Of a stretch of DNA of 64,000 bases, positions 1-8,558 are shown one piece after another. The notes under the pieces were generated by a model. It made no database searches. It saw only the letters and a program-made list of their open reading frames with translations, and had not been told where the DNA came from. Positions within the stretch are counted from its first letter, which is position 1, and every line of letters starts with the position of its first letter. Source of the DNA: Mesonia sediminis (GTDB lineage Bacteria; Bacteroidota; Bacteroidia; Flavobacteriales; Flavobacteriaceae); the NCBI RefSeq assembly GCF_042684705.1, contig NZ_JBHULZ010000026.1, forward strand, positions 186,001 to 250,000, read 5' to 3'. Both the position numbers and the translations under genes were made by a program.

Positions 1-257
1 ACGATTCGCTTACAGCTTTCCAAAGTAGTAATAAAGCACGTTTAAAAGAATATATTAGGTACTTGCCCCATAGTTTTCAATTTACCGTAAAAAACTCACT
101 TTGTAAGGCCTTACAAGAGTTCATTAATTTGGAAGACATACAGATGATAGCGCTTCCTGCCAAAAATGTTTATCTTTTTCAAAACTTGCTTTTTCAACCT
201 GTTGAAAAAAATATTACTTACCCGAAAGAAATACCCTTTTTGGTTTTACACGAATAA
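1..257 (+). CDS. Universal stress protein (UspA) family, C-terminal part
   Basis: The open frame enters from the left edge (codons begin at base 3) and stops at 257, so only the last 84 residues are visible. The end of the protein (IALPAKN...LLFQPVEKNI...IPFLVLHE) resembles the last strands of Bacteroidota UspA-like proteins, where a V(A/M)-type strand is followed by a short helix and a closing PFLVL strand. UspA proteins are cytoplasmic nucleotide-binding stress proteins. The gene ends two bases before the hemN start, so the two are probably co-transcribed; pairing with oxygen-independent hemN would suit a low-oxygen response, which is inference. An internal TTG start at 63 is not needed. 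Confidence 0.6.
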   Translation, partial: DSLTAFQSSNKARLKEYIRYLPHSFQFTVKNSLCKALQEFINLEDIQMIALPAKNVYLFQNLLFQPVEKNITYPKEIPFLVLHE

Positions 258-259
258 AG

Positions 260-1627
260 ATGAAAACACAAAGCTTAATACAAAAATACAATATTCCCGG
301 CCCAAGATACACCAGTTATCCTACCGTACCTTACTGGGACGAGTCCAGTTTTACTGCTAAAGCCTGGGAAAGTACATTTATAAAATCTTTTAAAGAAAGT
401 AACGCACAAGAGGGAATCAGTATTTATATACATTTACCCTTTTGTGAACAACTCTGCACTTTTTGTGGGTGCCATAAAAGAATTACCAAAAGACACGAGG
501 TAGAAACTCCATACTTAGAAAGTGTTTTAAAAGAATGGCGTTTATATTGTAATTTACTTCCAGCCCAACCAATTATTAAAGAATTGCATTTAGGTGGAGG
601 AACTCCAACTTTTTTTTCGCCAGAGAACTTAAAGCAACTAATAGAAGGTATTTTTAAACTTGCTTCACGAGCTGAAACTTATGAATATAGTTTTGAGGGG
701 CATCCTAACAATACAACCAAAGCACACTTACAAACTTTATATGATTTAGGTTTTAGACGCGTTAGCTATGGGGTACAAGATTATAATCTTAGAGTACAAA
801 AGGCTATTAATAGAATACAACCTTTTGAAAACGTAAAAAAAGTTACAGAATGGGCGCGCGAAATAGGCTATACTTCGGTAAGTCACGATATTATTTTTGG
901 TCTACCTTTTCAAAGTACCGATGCGGTTAAAGAAACTATTTTGAAAACCAAAGAACTATTACCAGACCGCATTGCCTTTTATAGTTACGCCCATGTGCCA
1001 TGGATTAAAGGGAATGGACAGCGTGGCTTTAATGAGAACGACCTGCCTAAAGCAACGGTTAAACGAGAGCAGTATGAGTTAGGTAAGGCTTTATTAGAGG
1101 AAATTGGATACATTGAAATTGGTATGGATCATTTTGCACTGAAATCTGACTCAATGTATATGGCAATGCAAAATCATAAACTGCACCGCAATTTTATGGG
1201 GTATACCGCTTCAAAAACACAATTAATGATTGGTTTAGGGGTATCTTCTATAAGCGACAGTTGGTACGGATTTGCACAAAATGAGAAACGCGTTGAAAAA
1301 TACCAGGCAATGGTTGAAGAAGGGATAATACCCGTAGTAAAAGGACATATATTAAACCAAGAAGACCTAGTAATTCGCAAACATATCTTAAACCTTATGT
1401 GTCAATTAAAGACAAATTGGGAAAATGAAGTAGATTATTTTGAAAAACTACCCGATAGCTTGCAACTTCTAGATGAAATGAATAGCGATGGACTAATTCG
1501 TATCACTGGAAAAGAGCTAGAAATCACCCCGGCAGGCCGAGCCTTTGTACGTAACGCTTGTATGGCTTTTGATTGGCGTTTGCAACGTAATAAGCCTGAC
1601 ACTAAATTATTTTCTATGACAATATAG
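260..1627 (+). CDS. hemN: Oxygen-independent coproporphyrinogen III dehydrogenase
   Basis: This radical SAM enzyme converts coproporphyrinogen III to protoporphyrinogen IX in haem synthesis without oxygen. The 455-residue length is normal for HemN. The N-terminus IPGPRYTSYPT is the HemN signature, the cluster motif CxxxCxxC is seen at Cys62, Cys66 and Cys69 with the extra HemN Cys71, and the SAM-binding GGGTP follows near residue 112. The C-terminal HemN winged-helix region is present (LITPAGR-like ELEITPAGRAFVRN). The ATG lies two bases after the stop of the UspA-like gene. A strong hairpin terminator follows at 1661. Confidence 0.96.
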   Translation: MKTQSLIQKYNIPGPRYTSYPTVPYWDESSFTAKAWESTFIKSFKESNAQEGISIYIHLPFCEQLCTFCGCHKRITKRHEVETPYLESVLKEWRLYCNLLPAQPIIKELHLGGGTPTFFSPENLKQLIEGIFKLASRAETYEYSFEGHPNNTTKAHLQTLYDLGFRRVSYGVQDYNLRVQKAINRIQPFENVKKVTEWAREIGYTSVSHDIIFGLPFQSTDAVKETILKTKELLPDRIAFYSYAHVPWIKGNGQRGFNENDLPKATVKREQYELGKALLEEIGYIEIGMDHFALKSDSMYMAMQNHKLHRNFMGYTASKTQLMIGLGVSSISDSWYGFAQNEKRVEKYQAMVEEGIIPVVKGHILNQEDLVIRKHILNLMCQLKTNWENEVDYFEKLPDSLQLLDEMNSDGLIRITGKELEITPAGRAFVRNACMAFDWRLQRNKPDTKLFSMTI

Positions 1628-1660
1628 TTTTTTAAGTTAAGTTTCTGTTTAATTAGTTTG

Positions 1661-1697
1661 AAAAAAAGCCAGTTTTGCATAAAACTGGCTTTTTTAT
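1661..1697. terminator. Bidirectional hairpin terminator between hemN and the DUF4252 operon
   Basis: A near-perfect inverted repeat (AAAAAGCCAGTTTT, loop GCAT, AAAACTGGCTTTTT) flanked by A and T tracts lies between the convergent hemN and DUF4252 lipoprotein genes. It should work on both strands. Confidence 0.9.
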
Positions 1698-1713
1698 TGA
1701 TTACTTATTTAAG

Positions 1714-2271
1714 TTATGATTCGATTTCATCAAGCTTTTTGAGTGTACTTTCAAATTGTTTAAGATTTAATTTTATATCTCCATTTTCTAAGTTTCCAAC
1801 CAATTTCATTAGCTCCCCAACATTCATCTTTTCACCCAAAACCCTTGCAACAATGAATCCCTTGTCACTATCGTTACCAAAAAACACCACCTCATCAATA
1901 GCCTTTTCTTCTCCTAAATAAGCAATTCGCATACCTTTAGTAGTATTTCCAATTTTCATAAGTAATTTATACTTCTCTTGGGATAGTATTTTGTTTAAAA
2001 CAGCCACCTCACTTTCATAATTAGCTGTATTAGATCCGTTTAACGGATAAGCTAAAACGCTAACTTTTTTTATGCTCTCTATGGCTTCTTGGTCTGCATT
2101 GGCCAGCTCATCATTAAAGCTTAAAAACATACCAGCTGGTAAATCTACCATAACGTAGTTCTCATTATTTTGGTGGTTCACAAAATACTTTTGCAAGGTG
2201 GGTTCTTGATTACAACCGCTGAATTGTACACCTAAAATCAGTAAAAAGAATATTTGAAAAATTGATTTCAT
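1714..2271 (-). CDS. DUF4252 domain lipoprotein
   Basis: A 185-residue predicted lipoprotein: the signal peptide ends in the lipobox VQFSGC with Cys20. The rest looks like DUF4252, a family of unknown function common in Bacteroidota and usually encoded beside an ECF sigma factor. This is the last gene of a four-gene minus-strand operon (sigma factor, anti-sigma-like protein, two DUF4252 proteins) and starts one base after the preceding stop. It is probably a periplasmic or outer-membrane-anchored output or sensor component of that sigma system; this is inferred from context only. A terminator at 1661-1697 ends the unit. Confidence 0.75.
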   Translation of the reverse strand: MKSIFQIFFLLILGVQFSGCNQEPTLQKYFVNHQNNENYVMVDLPAGMFLSFNDELANADQEAIESIKKVSVLAYPLNGSNTANYESEVAVLNKILSQEKYKLLMKIGNTTKGMRIAYLGEEKAIDEVVFFGNDSDKGFIVARVLGEKMNVGELMKLVGNLENGDIKLNLKQFESTLKKLDEIES

Positions 2272-2272
2272 A

Positions 2273-2797
2273 TTATTTGATATTTTTTAATTGTTTAGCC
2301 CCAGGAACCTTTAAATCATTGGCTAATTTTGAAACTTGTTTTAAATCTATATCTCCTTGAATGCTCATTACTACGGTAATGGGCTCACCCTCTTCTTGCC
2401 CGGTCATAAGCATTAATAATTCACTTACAAAACCCTCCTTGCTTCCTGGTTTAGAATAAAACTTTACTTGCAAACTCTTTTCTTTAAAACGCATAAGCTC
2501 TTCTACCTGACTAGATTCAACATAGCTGTTAAAATCGGTATTCATATCGGTACCAATTTCTACATTGTTAGTGGTTAACACTTTAATATCCTTAAGATTT
2601 TCAATTAAATCAATATAAGCTTGGGTTTCTTGATCTTGCGTATCTAAGTCTATTTCAGATAGCAGTTTAAACATATTCTGGGTAATCACCATGGCGCTTA
2701 CCTCTTTCATCGATTCATACTTGGTAAAGTTGGCCTGCCCCCAATTTAGGATAGGGTAAAGACAAAAAGCCAATAGAAATACAATTTTAGTTTTCAT
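2273..2797 (-). CDS. DUF4252 domain exported protein
   Basis: A 174-residue protein with a signal peptide (hydrophobic residues 5-20, predicted cleavage after NWGQA) and no lipobox. The body (KYESMKEVSAMVITQNMFKLL...DLIENLKDIKVLTT) fits DUF4252, whose function is unknown. It is a distant paralogue of the lipoprotein encoded immediately downstream and follows the anti-sigma-like gene by six bases. Two different DUF4252 proteins, one free and one lipidated, in one sigma operon is a recurring Bacteroidota arrangement as far as I recall. Confidence 0.75.
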   Translation of the reverse strand: MKTKIVFLLAFCLYPILNWGQANFTKYESMKEVSAMVITQNMFKLLSEIDLDTQDQETQAYIDLIENLKDIKVLTTNNVEIGTDMNTDFNSYVESSQVEELMRFKEKSLQVKFYSKPGSKEGFVSELLMLMTGQEEGEPITVVMSIQGDIDLKQVSKLANDLKVPGAKQLKNIK

Positions 2798-2803
2798 AGT
2801 TTT

Positions 2804-3259
2804 TTAATTTTTAATTTTAATAATTTTTTCTGTGGTTGTTGGCAATACTTTAATATAATTTAATTTCATTCGACTAGCTTTGAGCGCTTCAGGCAGCAAA
2901 GCCAATAAATCCTTAGAATTTTCGTAGGCCAATTTCTGATTAGCATAAGACACTTTTTCTTTTTGTGGCTGTGGCCAGAAAAAAAAGCCTCCCAGCGCCG
3001 TAAAACCAATGATAAGCACCGCTGCTATCTGACGGTAATACCACTTTTTCTCTACCTTAGGTTGCGGTAATGGCTCTATATATTCCTCTTGCCTTGCCGC
3101 CTCCTGCCAGCTAAAAATAGGCTTATATTTAATTAAGTGTGGCGCAACCGATTCTTGTTTAAAATATGCTTTCAAAACCGATTCTTCTTCACGGCTTGTT
3201 TCGGCTTCTAGATATTTATCAATCAATTCTTCTATCCTATTTTCTAACTCCATATTCAT
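2804..3259 (-). CDS. Putative anti-sigma factor, single-pass membrane protein
   Basis: 151 residues. The N-terminal cytoplasmic part (LENRIEELIDKYLEAETSREEESVLKAYF) is the short helical pattern seen at the start of Bacteroidota anti-sigma-like proteins. A single membrane segment lies at about residues 78-95 (IAAVLIIGFTALGGFFFW), and a short periplasmic tail ends in KIIKIKN. The gene overlaps the 3' end of the sigma factor gene by 23 bases (17 if the second ATG at 3253 is used), which implies translational coupling. The anti-sigma role is inferred from architecture and position; no zinc motif (HxxxCxxC) is present. Confidence 0.65.
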   Translation of the reverse strand: MNMELENRIEELIDKYLEAETSREEESVLKAYFKQESVAPHLIKYKPIFSWQEAARQEEYIEPLPQPKVEKKWYYRQIAAVLIIGFTALGGFFFWPQPQKEKVSYANQKLAYENSKDLLALLPEALKASRMKLNYIKVLPTTTEKIIKIKN

Positions 3260-3752
3260 GTTGCTTTAGCATTGCTGTTCTTATTTTTTTTCTAGCACGT
3301 GATAAACATACGCGCATAGCCGTAGGCTTTAAACCGCTTATTTTTTCCATTTCATCATAGCTATATTGTTCGACATCGCGCAATTGAATTAAGAGTTGCT
3401 CCTGCTCACTTAGATTACTAATAATTTTTTGAACCTGCTTGAGTTCATCTTTTGCCTCTATTTGGCGCTGCAAAGAACTCTGTTGGTTGTCTTCATAGTT
3501 GGTATGCACTAGGCGCACTTGATTATTGCGTTTAGCCTTTAATTGATCATAACTATAATTCTTAGTCATGGTCATTGCAAAAGCTTCAGGTGAATGATAC
3601 TCTTTTAATTTGGTCTTGATTTTCCACAATTTCAAAATCACCTCTTGAGTAGCATCGTGAGCGGCATCCTTTGATATTAATAGGCGTAGCGATAGGCGGT
3701 ACATTTTATCTTTAACGCCAGTAATAAACTCTAAAAATTCTCTTTCGCTCAA
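3237..3752 (-). CDS. ECF-type RNA polymerase sigma factor
   Basis: 171 residues with the two regions of an extracytoplasmic-function sigma-70 factor. Region 2 is near residues 10-75 (YRLSLRLLISKDAAHDATQEVILKLW), and region 4, with its helix-turn-helix, is near residues 108-160 (LSEQEQLLIQLRDVEQYSYDEMEKISGLK...VCLSRARKKIR). It leads an operon with an anti-sigma-like membrane protein and two DUF4252 proteins, which it probably also transcribes. The target regulon cannot be read from this window. The divergent S41 peptidase gene shares the 105-base upstream region. Confidence 0.92.
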   Translation of the reverse strand: MSEREFLEFITGVKDKMYRLSLRLLISKDAAHDATQEVILKLWKIKTKLKEYHSPEAFAMTMTKNYSYDQLKAKRNNQVRLVHTNYEDNQQSSLQRQIEAKDELKQVQKIISNLSEQEQLLIQLRDVEQYSYDEMEKISGLKPTAMRVCLSRARKKIRTAMLKQHEYGVRK

Positions 3753-3857
3753 AATACTTTGCTTTGTATAGTTGTAACGATTCGCTATATTTTTTGTTAC
3801 AAAAATCTATTTGTTTTTAATTTGTAGCTATCTTTAGGCATAAAATTAAAGCTAGCT

Positions 3858-5264
3858 ATGAAAAGAAACCTTTATATCCCTCTATTTTTACTAAGCCTCT
3901 TCACAAGTTTAACCAGCTGTTTTTCAGATTTAGACGACGAAGTAATTCCAGCTTCTAGTGAAGAGATAAATGACTTTATTTATAAAGGATTAAATCAATT
4001 TTACCTATATAAGCCAGATGTGCCACAATTGGCCAATAATTACTTTAATGATAATGCCAGTTACCGCACATTCTTAGAAGGTGAGGCTAATCCTATCCAA
4101 TTTTTTGAAAGCTTATTGAGTAATAGAGATCGCTTTAGTTTTATAGTTAGTGACTTTAGAGCATTAGAAAAAAGCTTCAACAATATAAGCCTTACTACGG
4201 GTATGGAATTCGGTTTAGTAAGAATCTCTGGCACCAGCCGCGTATTTGGATATGTACGCTATGTTTTACCCAATACTCCCGCTGCCAATAAAGGTGTTGC
4301 CCGTGGTATGCTTTTTGACAGGATTAATGGAATTGATTTAAGCGAAAACAATTACCAAGAACTGCTAAACCAAGATAGTTACAGTATTGGCTTGGCAGAG
4401 TTAAAACAAGGACAGTTAGAACGTTTAGACCAGCAAATAGAGCTAAACATGATTGAGTATACAGAAAATCCTGTTTTTATAAGTAAAGTAATTAATAGTG
4501 GACAAACCCCAGTAGGCTATCTTATGTATAATGGTTTTGTTACCAGCTTTGAAAATGAACTAAATACAGCTTTCGCTGATTTTAAAGCCGCTAATATTCA
4601 AGAATTGGTGATTGATTTAAGATATAATCCAGGAGGAAGTATTGAAATGTGTAATGATTTAGCCAGCATGATTACCGGTCAATTTAATCAAGAACTTTTT
4701 ATTACCCAGCGCTACAATAGCAATTTTGAAGATGTACCGCGTTTTTTCAACAACAAACTTAGTAATGGTGCAAGTATAAACAGTCTTAATTTAAATCAAG
4801 TTTATGTACTTACTACTTCCAATTCGGCATCAGCTAGTGAGTTATTAATCAGTGGGTTAAAGCCTTATATCAACGTCATACAAATTGGCGACAGTACCAG
4901 AGGAAAGTTTGAAGGCTCAGTTACCTTATACGATTCTGACAACTATTCCAGAAATGGTTCTAATCTTTCTATTAATCACAGTTACGCTATGCAACCTTTA
5001 GTATTAAAATCTATCAATAAAAACGGTTTTACCGATTATTTTAATGGTATAGAACCACAGCTTTTTATAGAAGAAGATTTCGGGAACTTAGGCGTTTTAG
5101 GAGATGAGCAAGAGCCCCTTTTAAAAGCGGCTTTAGATGATATATCTGGTGTTGGAAAACCGACTCCTATTGTTAGAGAATTTGATGTAAAACATTTGTA
5201 TAATAGTAACCAAAAATTAAACTATTATAATAAGATGTTTATTGGCGCTCAAGAACTCCCTTAA
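3858..5264 (+). CDS. S41 family C-terminal-processing-like peptidase, lipoprotein
   Basis: 468 residues. The lipobox LTSC (Cys21) followed by FSDLDDE marks a lipoprotein. A PDZ-like region is near residues 115-195, and the S41 peptidase core follows: VIDLRYNPGGS at 251-261, the nucleophile motif SASASE around Ser325, and the general-base Lys350 in TRGKFEGS. The 25-residue spacing between Ser and Lys is the one found in tail-specific proteases. It is likely a surface or periplasmic serine protease of unknown substrate. It is divergent from the ECF sigma operon, and TATCTTTAG at about 3828 is a weak -7 candidate. A terminator follows at 5291. Confidence 0.88.
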   Translation: MKRNLYIPLFLLSLFTSLTSCFSDLDDEVIPASSEEINDFIYKGLNQFYLYKPDVPQLANNYFNDNASYRTFLEGEANPIQFFESLLSNRDRFSFIVSDFRALEKSFNNISLTTGMEFGLVRISGTSRVFGYVRYVLPNTPAANKGVARGMLFDRINGIDLSENNYQELLNQDSYSIGLAELKQGQLERLDQQIELNMIEYTENPVFISKVINSGQTPVGYLMYNGFVTSFENELNTAFADFKAANIQELVIDLRYNPGGSIEMCNDLASMITGQFNQELFITQRYNSNFEDVPRFFNNKLSNGASINSLNLNQVYVLTTSNSASASELLISGLKPYINVIQIGDSTRGKFEGSVTLYDSDNYSRNGSNLSINHSYAMQPLVLKSINKNGFTDYFNGIEPQLFIEEDFGNLGVLGDEQEPLLKAALDDISGVGKPTPIVREFDVKHLYNSNQKLNYYNKMFIGAQELP

Positions 5265-5290
5265 CCAACTTTTTATTGCCTTATTTAAGT

Positions 5291-5330
5291 AAAATCCCCT
5301 TCTTAGCCATAAACTAAAAAGGGGATTTTT
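5291..5330. terminator. Hairpin terminator after the S41 peptidase gene
   Basis: AAAATCCCCTT and its complement AAGGGGATTTTT flank a loop of about 17 bases. Plus-strand U tract present; it may also end the minus-strand BtuG-like transcript. Confidence 0.85.
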
Positions 5331-5378
5331 ATGCATTATAATTTACTTGCAAAAGTTATTTAAGCGAACTGGATATTA

Positions 5379-6416
5379 TTAATCGTTGAACTCAACTCCG
5401 TTTGCCCCTATTCCTGTGGTTATACTTTGAATAAGTTCACCTTCTAGGTTGTAAATCATCACATCACTATTTTCGGTAAAACCATTAACATCGGTATAAA
5501 AAATATGATCTTCTTCTACGGCAAATCCGTAACCAACACCCCAACTTGCTCCATCTGCATTGGTATCAACCAAGGCGGTTTCGGTCATTATATCGGCATT
5601 GGCAGCATTTTTATAGATACTGCTTCCCTGGATGAAATAAATAAAATTATCTTCAACATCAAATTTTGAAACTCCAGTGAAACCATCTGCAAAAGGAATG
5701 GTAGTAATTTTTTGTTTTGAATTGATATTAAACTTACTTACCCCTGATTGGTGCAAAACATAAAGAATATCGTCTTCCTCTTCTATAGCCTTGATGTTAT
5801 CGGGTAAACTTATGGCCTGCTCCACACTAAAGTCTGATACTTTTATTGGTGTTATTTCTTTTCCTGTACCAAAAGAAGCGTTTTGAACAAATAAATAGTT
5901 GTCTGTCAGTTCTAATTGCTCTACACTCTTGTTCAATTCTATTTTTCGTAATAAACTAAAATCAGTTAAAGAATAAACTGTAATCGATTGTGAACCGCTG
6001 TTGCTTATATACAATACATTATCATCTGCCGCAGCAAATCTTGGTAATTCAATTTCTTCACTTATCGTGGCTACTTTTTCAAAAGTAAATCGGTTAACCA
6101 CCTCTATTTTATTGCTATTGTTAAGTACTAAAAATGCTAAGTCTTCATTAGTCGTAAAATGATTGAGTACATCACCTAAAGGATTCCCATTATTGGCGTT
6201 GGCATAAATACCATTTTCTAAGGTAGCAAAATCGGCACTTAAAAAACTTAAACTAGCAGTTGGCGACCCAAAATTACCTTCGTTTGAAATAATATAGCCC
6301 AAGTCGTACTTACCTTGCGGGGTAGATAGACCCGAGTTATCGTCGTCGTTATTACAAGAAATAATAGTTAAACTTACTGCAACTAGCAGTATCCAAGATT
6401 TAAAAAAATGTTTCAT
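5379..6416 (-). CDS. BtuG-like beta-propeller surface lipoprotein (vitamin B12 uptake)
   Basis: 345 residues with lipobox TIISC (Cys21) and an acidic NNDDDNS tail typical of surface-exported Bacteroidota lipoproteins. The rest is a repeated beta-propeller pattern (IEVVNRFTFEKVATI, ITVYSLTDFSLLRKIEL, and so on) of the DUF5074/YncE-like type. In Bacteroides the BtuG lipoprotein, a beta-propeller that binds cobalamin and caps BtuB, is encoded next to BtuB. Here the gene lies 11 bases downstream of a BtuB-like receptor under a cobalamin riboswitch, so a B12-binding role is a reasonable inference. Sequence similarity to true BtuG was not tested. Confidence 0.7.
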   Translation of the reverse strand: MKHFFKSWILLVAVSLTIISCNNDDDNSGLSTPQGKYDLGYIISNEGNFGSPTASLSFLSADFATLENGIYANANNGNPLGDVLNHFTTNEDLAFLVLNNSNKIEVVNRFTFEKVATISEEIELPRFAAADDNVLYISNSGSQSITVYSLTDFSLLRKIELNKSVEQLELTDNYLFVQNASFGTGKEITPIKVSDFSVEQAISLPDNIKAIEEEDDILYVLHQSGVSKFNINSKQKITTIPFADGFTGVSKFDVEDNFIYFIQGSSIYKNAANADIMTETALVDTNADGASWGVGYGFAVEEDHIFYTDVNGFTENSDVMIYNLEGELIQSITTGIGANGVEFND

Positions 6417-6427
6417 AAGATTTGTAA

Positions 6428-8257
6428 TTATAAAATTAGATTAAAAAAAATTTCAAAATTTCTTCCTGGCATTGGCTTATAATTAACCACAAAATAATTT
6501 TCATTGCTAAGGTTACGCACCCGTGCCCCTAACTCCCAATTTAGAGTATTTGATGAGTTATAACTCAAACTGGCCTGGGCAACAGGATAAGCTTTAAGGG
6601 CTGTTTCTTGGCTATTATTGGTTTGGGTATATACTTTACCAGTATAAATTGTTTGAGCAATGAAATTCCAGTTTTTATAAATTAGGTCTAATTTAACGGT
6701 CAACTTATGCTTAGGAACATAAATAAGCGTATTCCCTGTTTCTAAATTAGTAGCTTCGGTAAAGGCATAGATACTTTTTATTAGAAATTCAAATTTTTTA
6801 AAGGTAGTTTTATAGGCTGCGTTTCCTTCAATCCCTCTCGTGCGCACCTTATTTGTATTTAAAGGTTTCCACACCCCAGCTTCGGCTGGCAACCACCTTA
6901 TCATATCGCTGATTTTAATGTTATATCCGGTTAAACCGAATTGCCATCTTTTGTGTTTAAAACTATAACTCGCTTCAAATTGTCTTGAGGTCTCTGGTTT
7001 CAAATCTAAATTACCAGCACCGGGCCAAAATAAATCGTTAAAAGTAGGTATGCGGTAATTTTTTGAAAAACTAGCTTTTATACTATGATTTCTTTTCAAT
7101 TGGTATTGAGATCCTATTTGATAAAGTACGGGCATATCAAAATCTTTTGTGTGCTGCAAGCTTACTTGAGCTTGATAGATCAAATTTTTTGAAAGATTTT
7201 GTTTAAGAAAAAAATAAGCCTTACTAATATCGCGCGAAGCAGTAGTAATAGCTGTACCTTCTGCCCAATCTTTGCGTAAATTTAAACGAACCTCTGTATA
7301 CAAGTTTTTATTCGGTTTAAAACCAGTTTGAAGTATACTCACTAAAGATTTGGCGGTGCCGTGATCTTTTAAATTTGGCCGCTCTATGTTTTGAAAATAG
7401 GTATACTTTTCTTGTAGGTAGGCACTGCGCGCTTTGGCACTCCATTTACCTTTTACATATTCCCAAGCAAGTTGGCTTTTATAATTCTCATCCTGATATT
7501 TGGTTCGGATTTGAGTGGATTCTAAAATAGGGAAATGTCGTTCGCCATTAAATGCAGTTGAATAAAAAGTAAGTTTATGAAAATTATTAAGCTTTACAGA
7601 AGCATTGAAATAAAAATTTAAATGATTAAAAGCTGCATTTTCATTTTTGGCATTAGAATTAAAAAACGGATAATCATTTTCAGATTGCACGTAATTACCG
7701 CCCACTTGAGCACTAATTTTTTGGTTAGACCATTGATAATCTAAACTTTGGTTAAAAGTGGCAAAACTACCTAAGGAAGAGTTTAAGGAGAGTTGATGGC
7801 CTTTTTCAAAATCAAGTTGATTCTGCAGTAAGATACTTCCTCCAATTGCACCCGAGCCTAGTTGCGCCGAACCACCACCAGATCGAACCAAAATATCGGA
7901 ATATCCATGTGCCGAAAGAGTATTAAAGTCCACCTGCCCCAAAAAGGTAGAATTTACGTTTATACCATTCCATAAAACCGCTGTTTGCTGCGCCGTTGTA
8001 CCTCGAAAACTAGGTGAAGAAACCATACCTAGGCCATTCTCTTTAAAAAAAATAGGCGTTTCAAAATTCAGAACATCTGTGAGTTGTGGTCGGTATTTCT
8101 TTATCTCACTACTTTTGATTTCGACAATATTTTGGCCTACAGATTGGGTTCTAATATTGCTTGCTTTAAGCACAACAGAATCGAGCAATTCTCGCTTTTG
8201 CGCGTGAACAGTATGACCAAAAAATAAAAGTAATATTAAAAATAAAAATTGCCTCAT
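6428..8257 (-). CDS. btuB: TonB-dependent outer-membrane receptor, BtuB-like (cobalamin)
   Basis: 609 residues, the size of BtuB. A signal peptide ends at VHAQ. The plug domain follows (SVVLKASNIRTQSVGQNIVEIKSSEIKKY ... FRGTTAQQTAVLWNGINVNS ... VRSGGGSAQLGSGAIGGSI), then a 22-strand-type barrel with the TonB-receptor end pattern RVRNLSNENYFVVNYKPMPGRNFEIFFNLIL. It would import cobalamin or a related corrinoid across the outer membrane using TonB energy. The substrate call rests on the cobalamin riboswitch that ends 44 bases upstream and on the divergent btuFCD genes. It is co-transcribed with the BtuG-like gene downstream. Confidence 0.88.
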   Translation of the reverse strand: MRQFLFLILLLFFGHTVHAQKRELLDSVVLKASNIRTQSVGQNIVEIKSSEIKKYRPQLTDVLNFETPIFFKENGLGMVSSPSFRGTTAQQTAVLWNGINVNSTFLGQVDFNTLSAHGYSDILVRSGGGSAQLGSGAIGGSILLQNQLDFEKGHQLSLNSSLGSFATFNQSLDYQWSNQKISAQVGGNYVQSENDYPFFNSNAKNENAAFNHLNFYFNASVKLNNFHKLTFYSTAFNGERHFPILESTQIRTKYQDENYKSQLAWEYVKGKWSAKARSAYLQEKYTYFQNIERPNLKDHGTAKSLVSILQTGFKPNKNLYTEVRLNLRKDWAEGTAITTASRDISKAYFFLKQNLSKNLIYQAQVSLQHTKDFDMPVLYQIGSQYQLKRNHSIKASFSKNYRIPTFNDLFWPGAGNLDLKPETSRQFEASYSFKHKRWQFGLTGYNIKISDMIRWLPAEAGVWKPLNTNKVRTRGIEGNAAYKTTFKKFEFLIKSIYAFTEATNLETGNTLIYVPKHKLTVKLDLIYKNWNFIAQTIYTGKVYTQTNNSQETALKAYPVAQASLSYNSSNTLNWELGARVRNLSNENYFVVNYKPMPGRNFEIFFNLIL

Positions 8258-8300
8258 AACCTATACTTGCTTATCCCGAGCAAATTGATTTAAAAAATTA

Positions 8301-8456
8301 CTTCTGGCAGGTCTCCTGGCTTGCGTCTTTGTAAAAAACCTTCCCATCATAAAGACAGTGGTATTGAAGAAATATTTACAAAGCGTTATAAAACTAAGCT
8401 TACAGTTGCGGGAACAGCTTCCGATTCTAACGGAATTCCCTTTTAATAAAATCGGA
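8301..8456 (-). promoter_or_regulatory. Cobalamin (AdoCbl) riboswitch controlling btuB
   Basis: Read on the minus strand, the region contains the conserved elements in order: GGGAA near 8440, GCTGTTCCCGCAACTGTAA (8400-8418; family consensus GCTGCCCCCGCAACTGTAA), GATGGGAAGG near 8343, and the B12 box AGCCAGGAGACCTGCC at 8306-8321. The aptamer ends 44 bases before the btuB start, so ligand binding should reduce btuB expression. The switch acts only on the minus-strand btuB-btuG unit; no second copy precedes btuF. Confidence 0.95.
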
Positions 8457-8485
8457 TTGACATCTCGATTTTAACCAAAATTTGG

Positions 8486-8494
8486 GCAAATATA
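8486..8494 (-). promoter_or_regulatory. Promoter -7 element for the riboswitch-btuB transcript
   Basis: TATATTTGC on the minus strand matches the Bacteroidota -7 consensus TAnnTTTG exactly and lies about 30 bases upstream of the aptamer. No clear -33 TTG was found. Confidence 0.6.
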
Positions 8495-8535
8495 AACATT
8501 TTTTACACCGAGGTGTGGTTAAAATGAAATAATAT

Positions 8536-8544
8536 TACTTTTGC
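8536..8544 (+). promoter_or_regulatory. Candidate -7 element for btuFCD
   Basis: TACTTTTGC matches TAnnTTTGC. It ends 14 bases before the ATG at 8559, which would give a very short leader. It also argues against the in-frame TTG at 8541, which lies inside the element. Confidence 0.5.
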
Positions 8545-8558
8545 ATAAAGTTCAAACT

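Noticed and set aside
8457..8558. Second cobalamin riboswitch on the plus strand in front of btuF
   Set aside because: No B12 box or GCAACTGTAA element is readable on the plus strand here.
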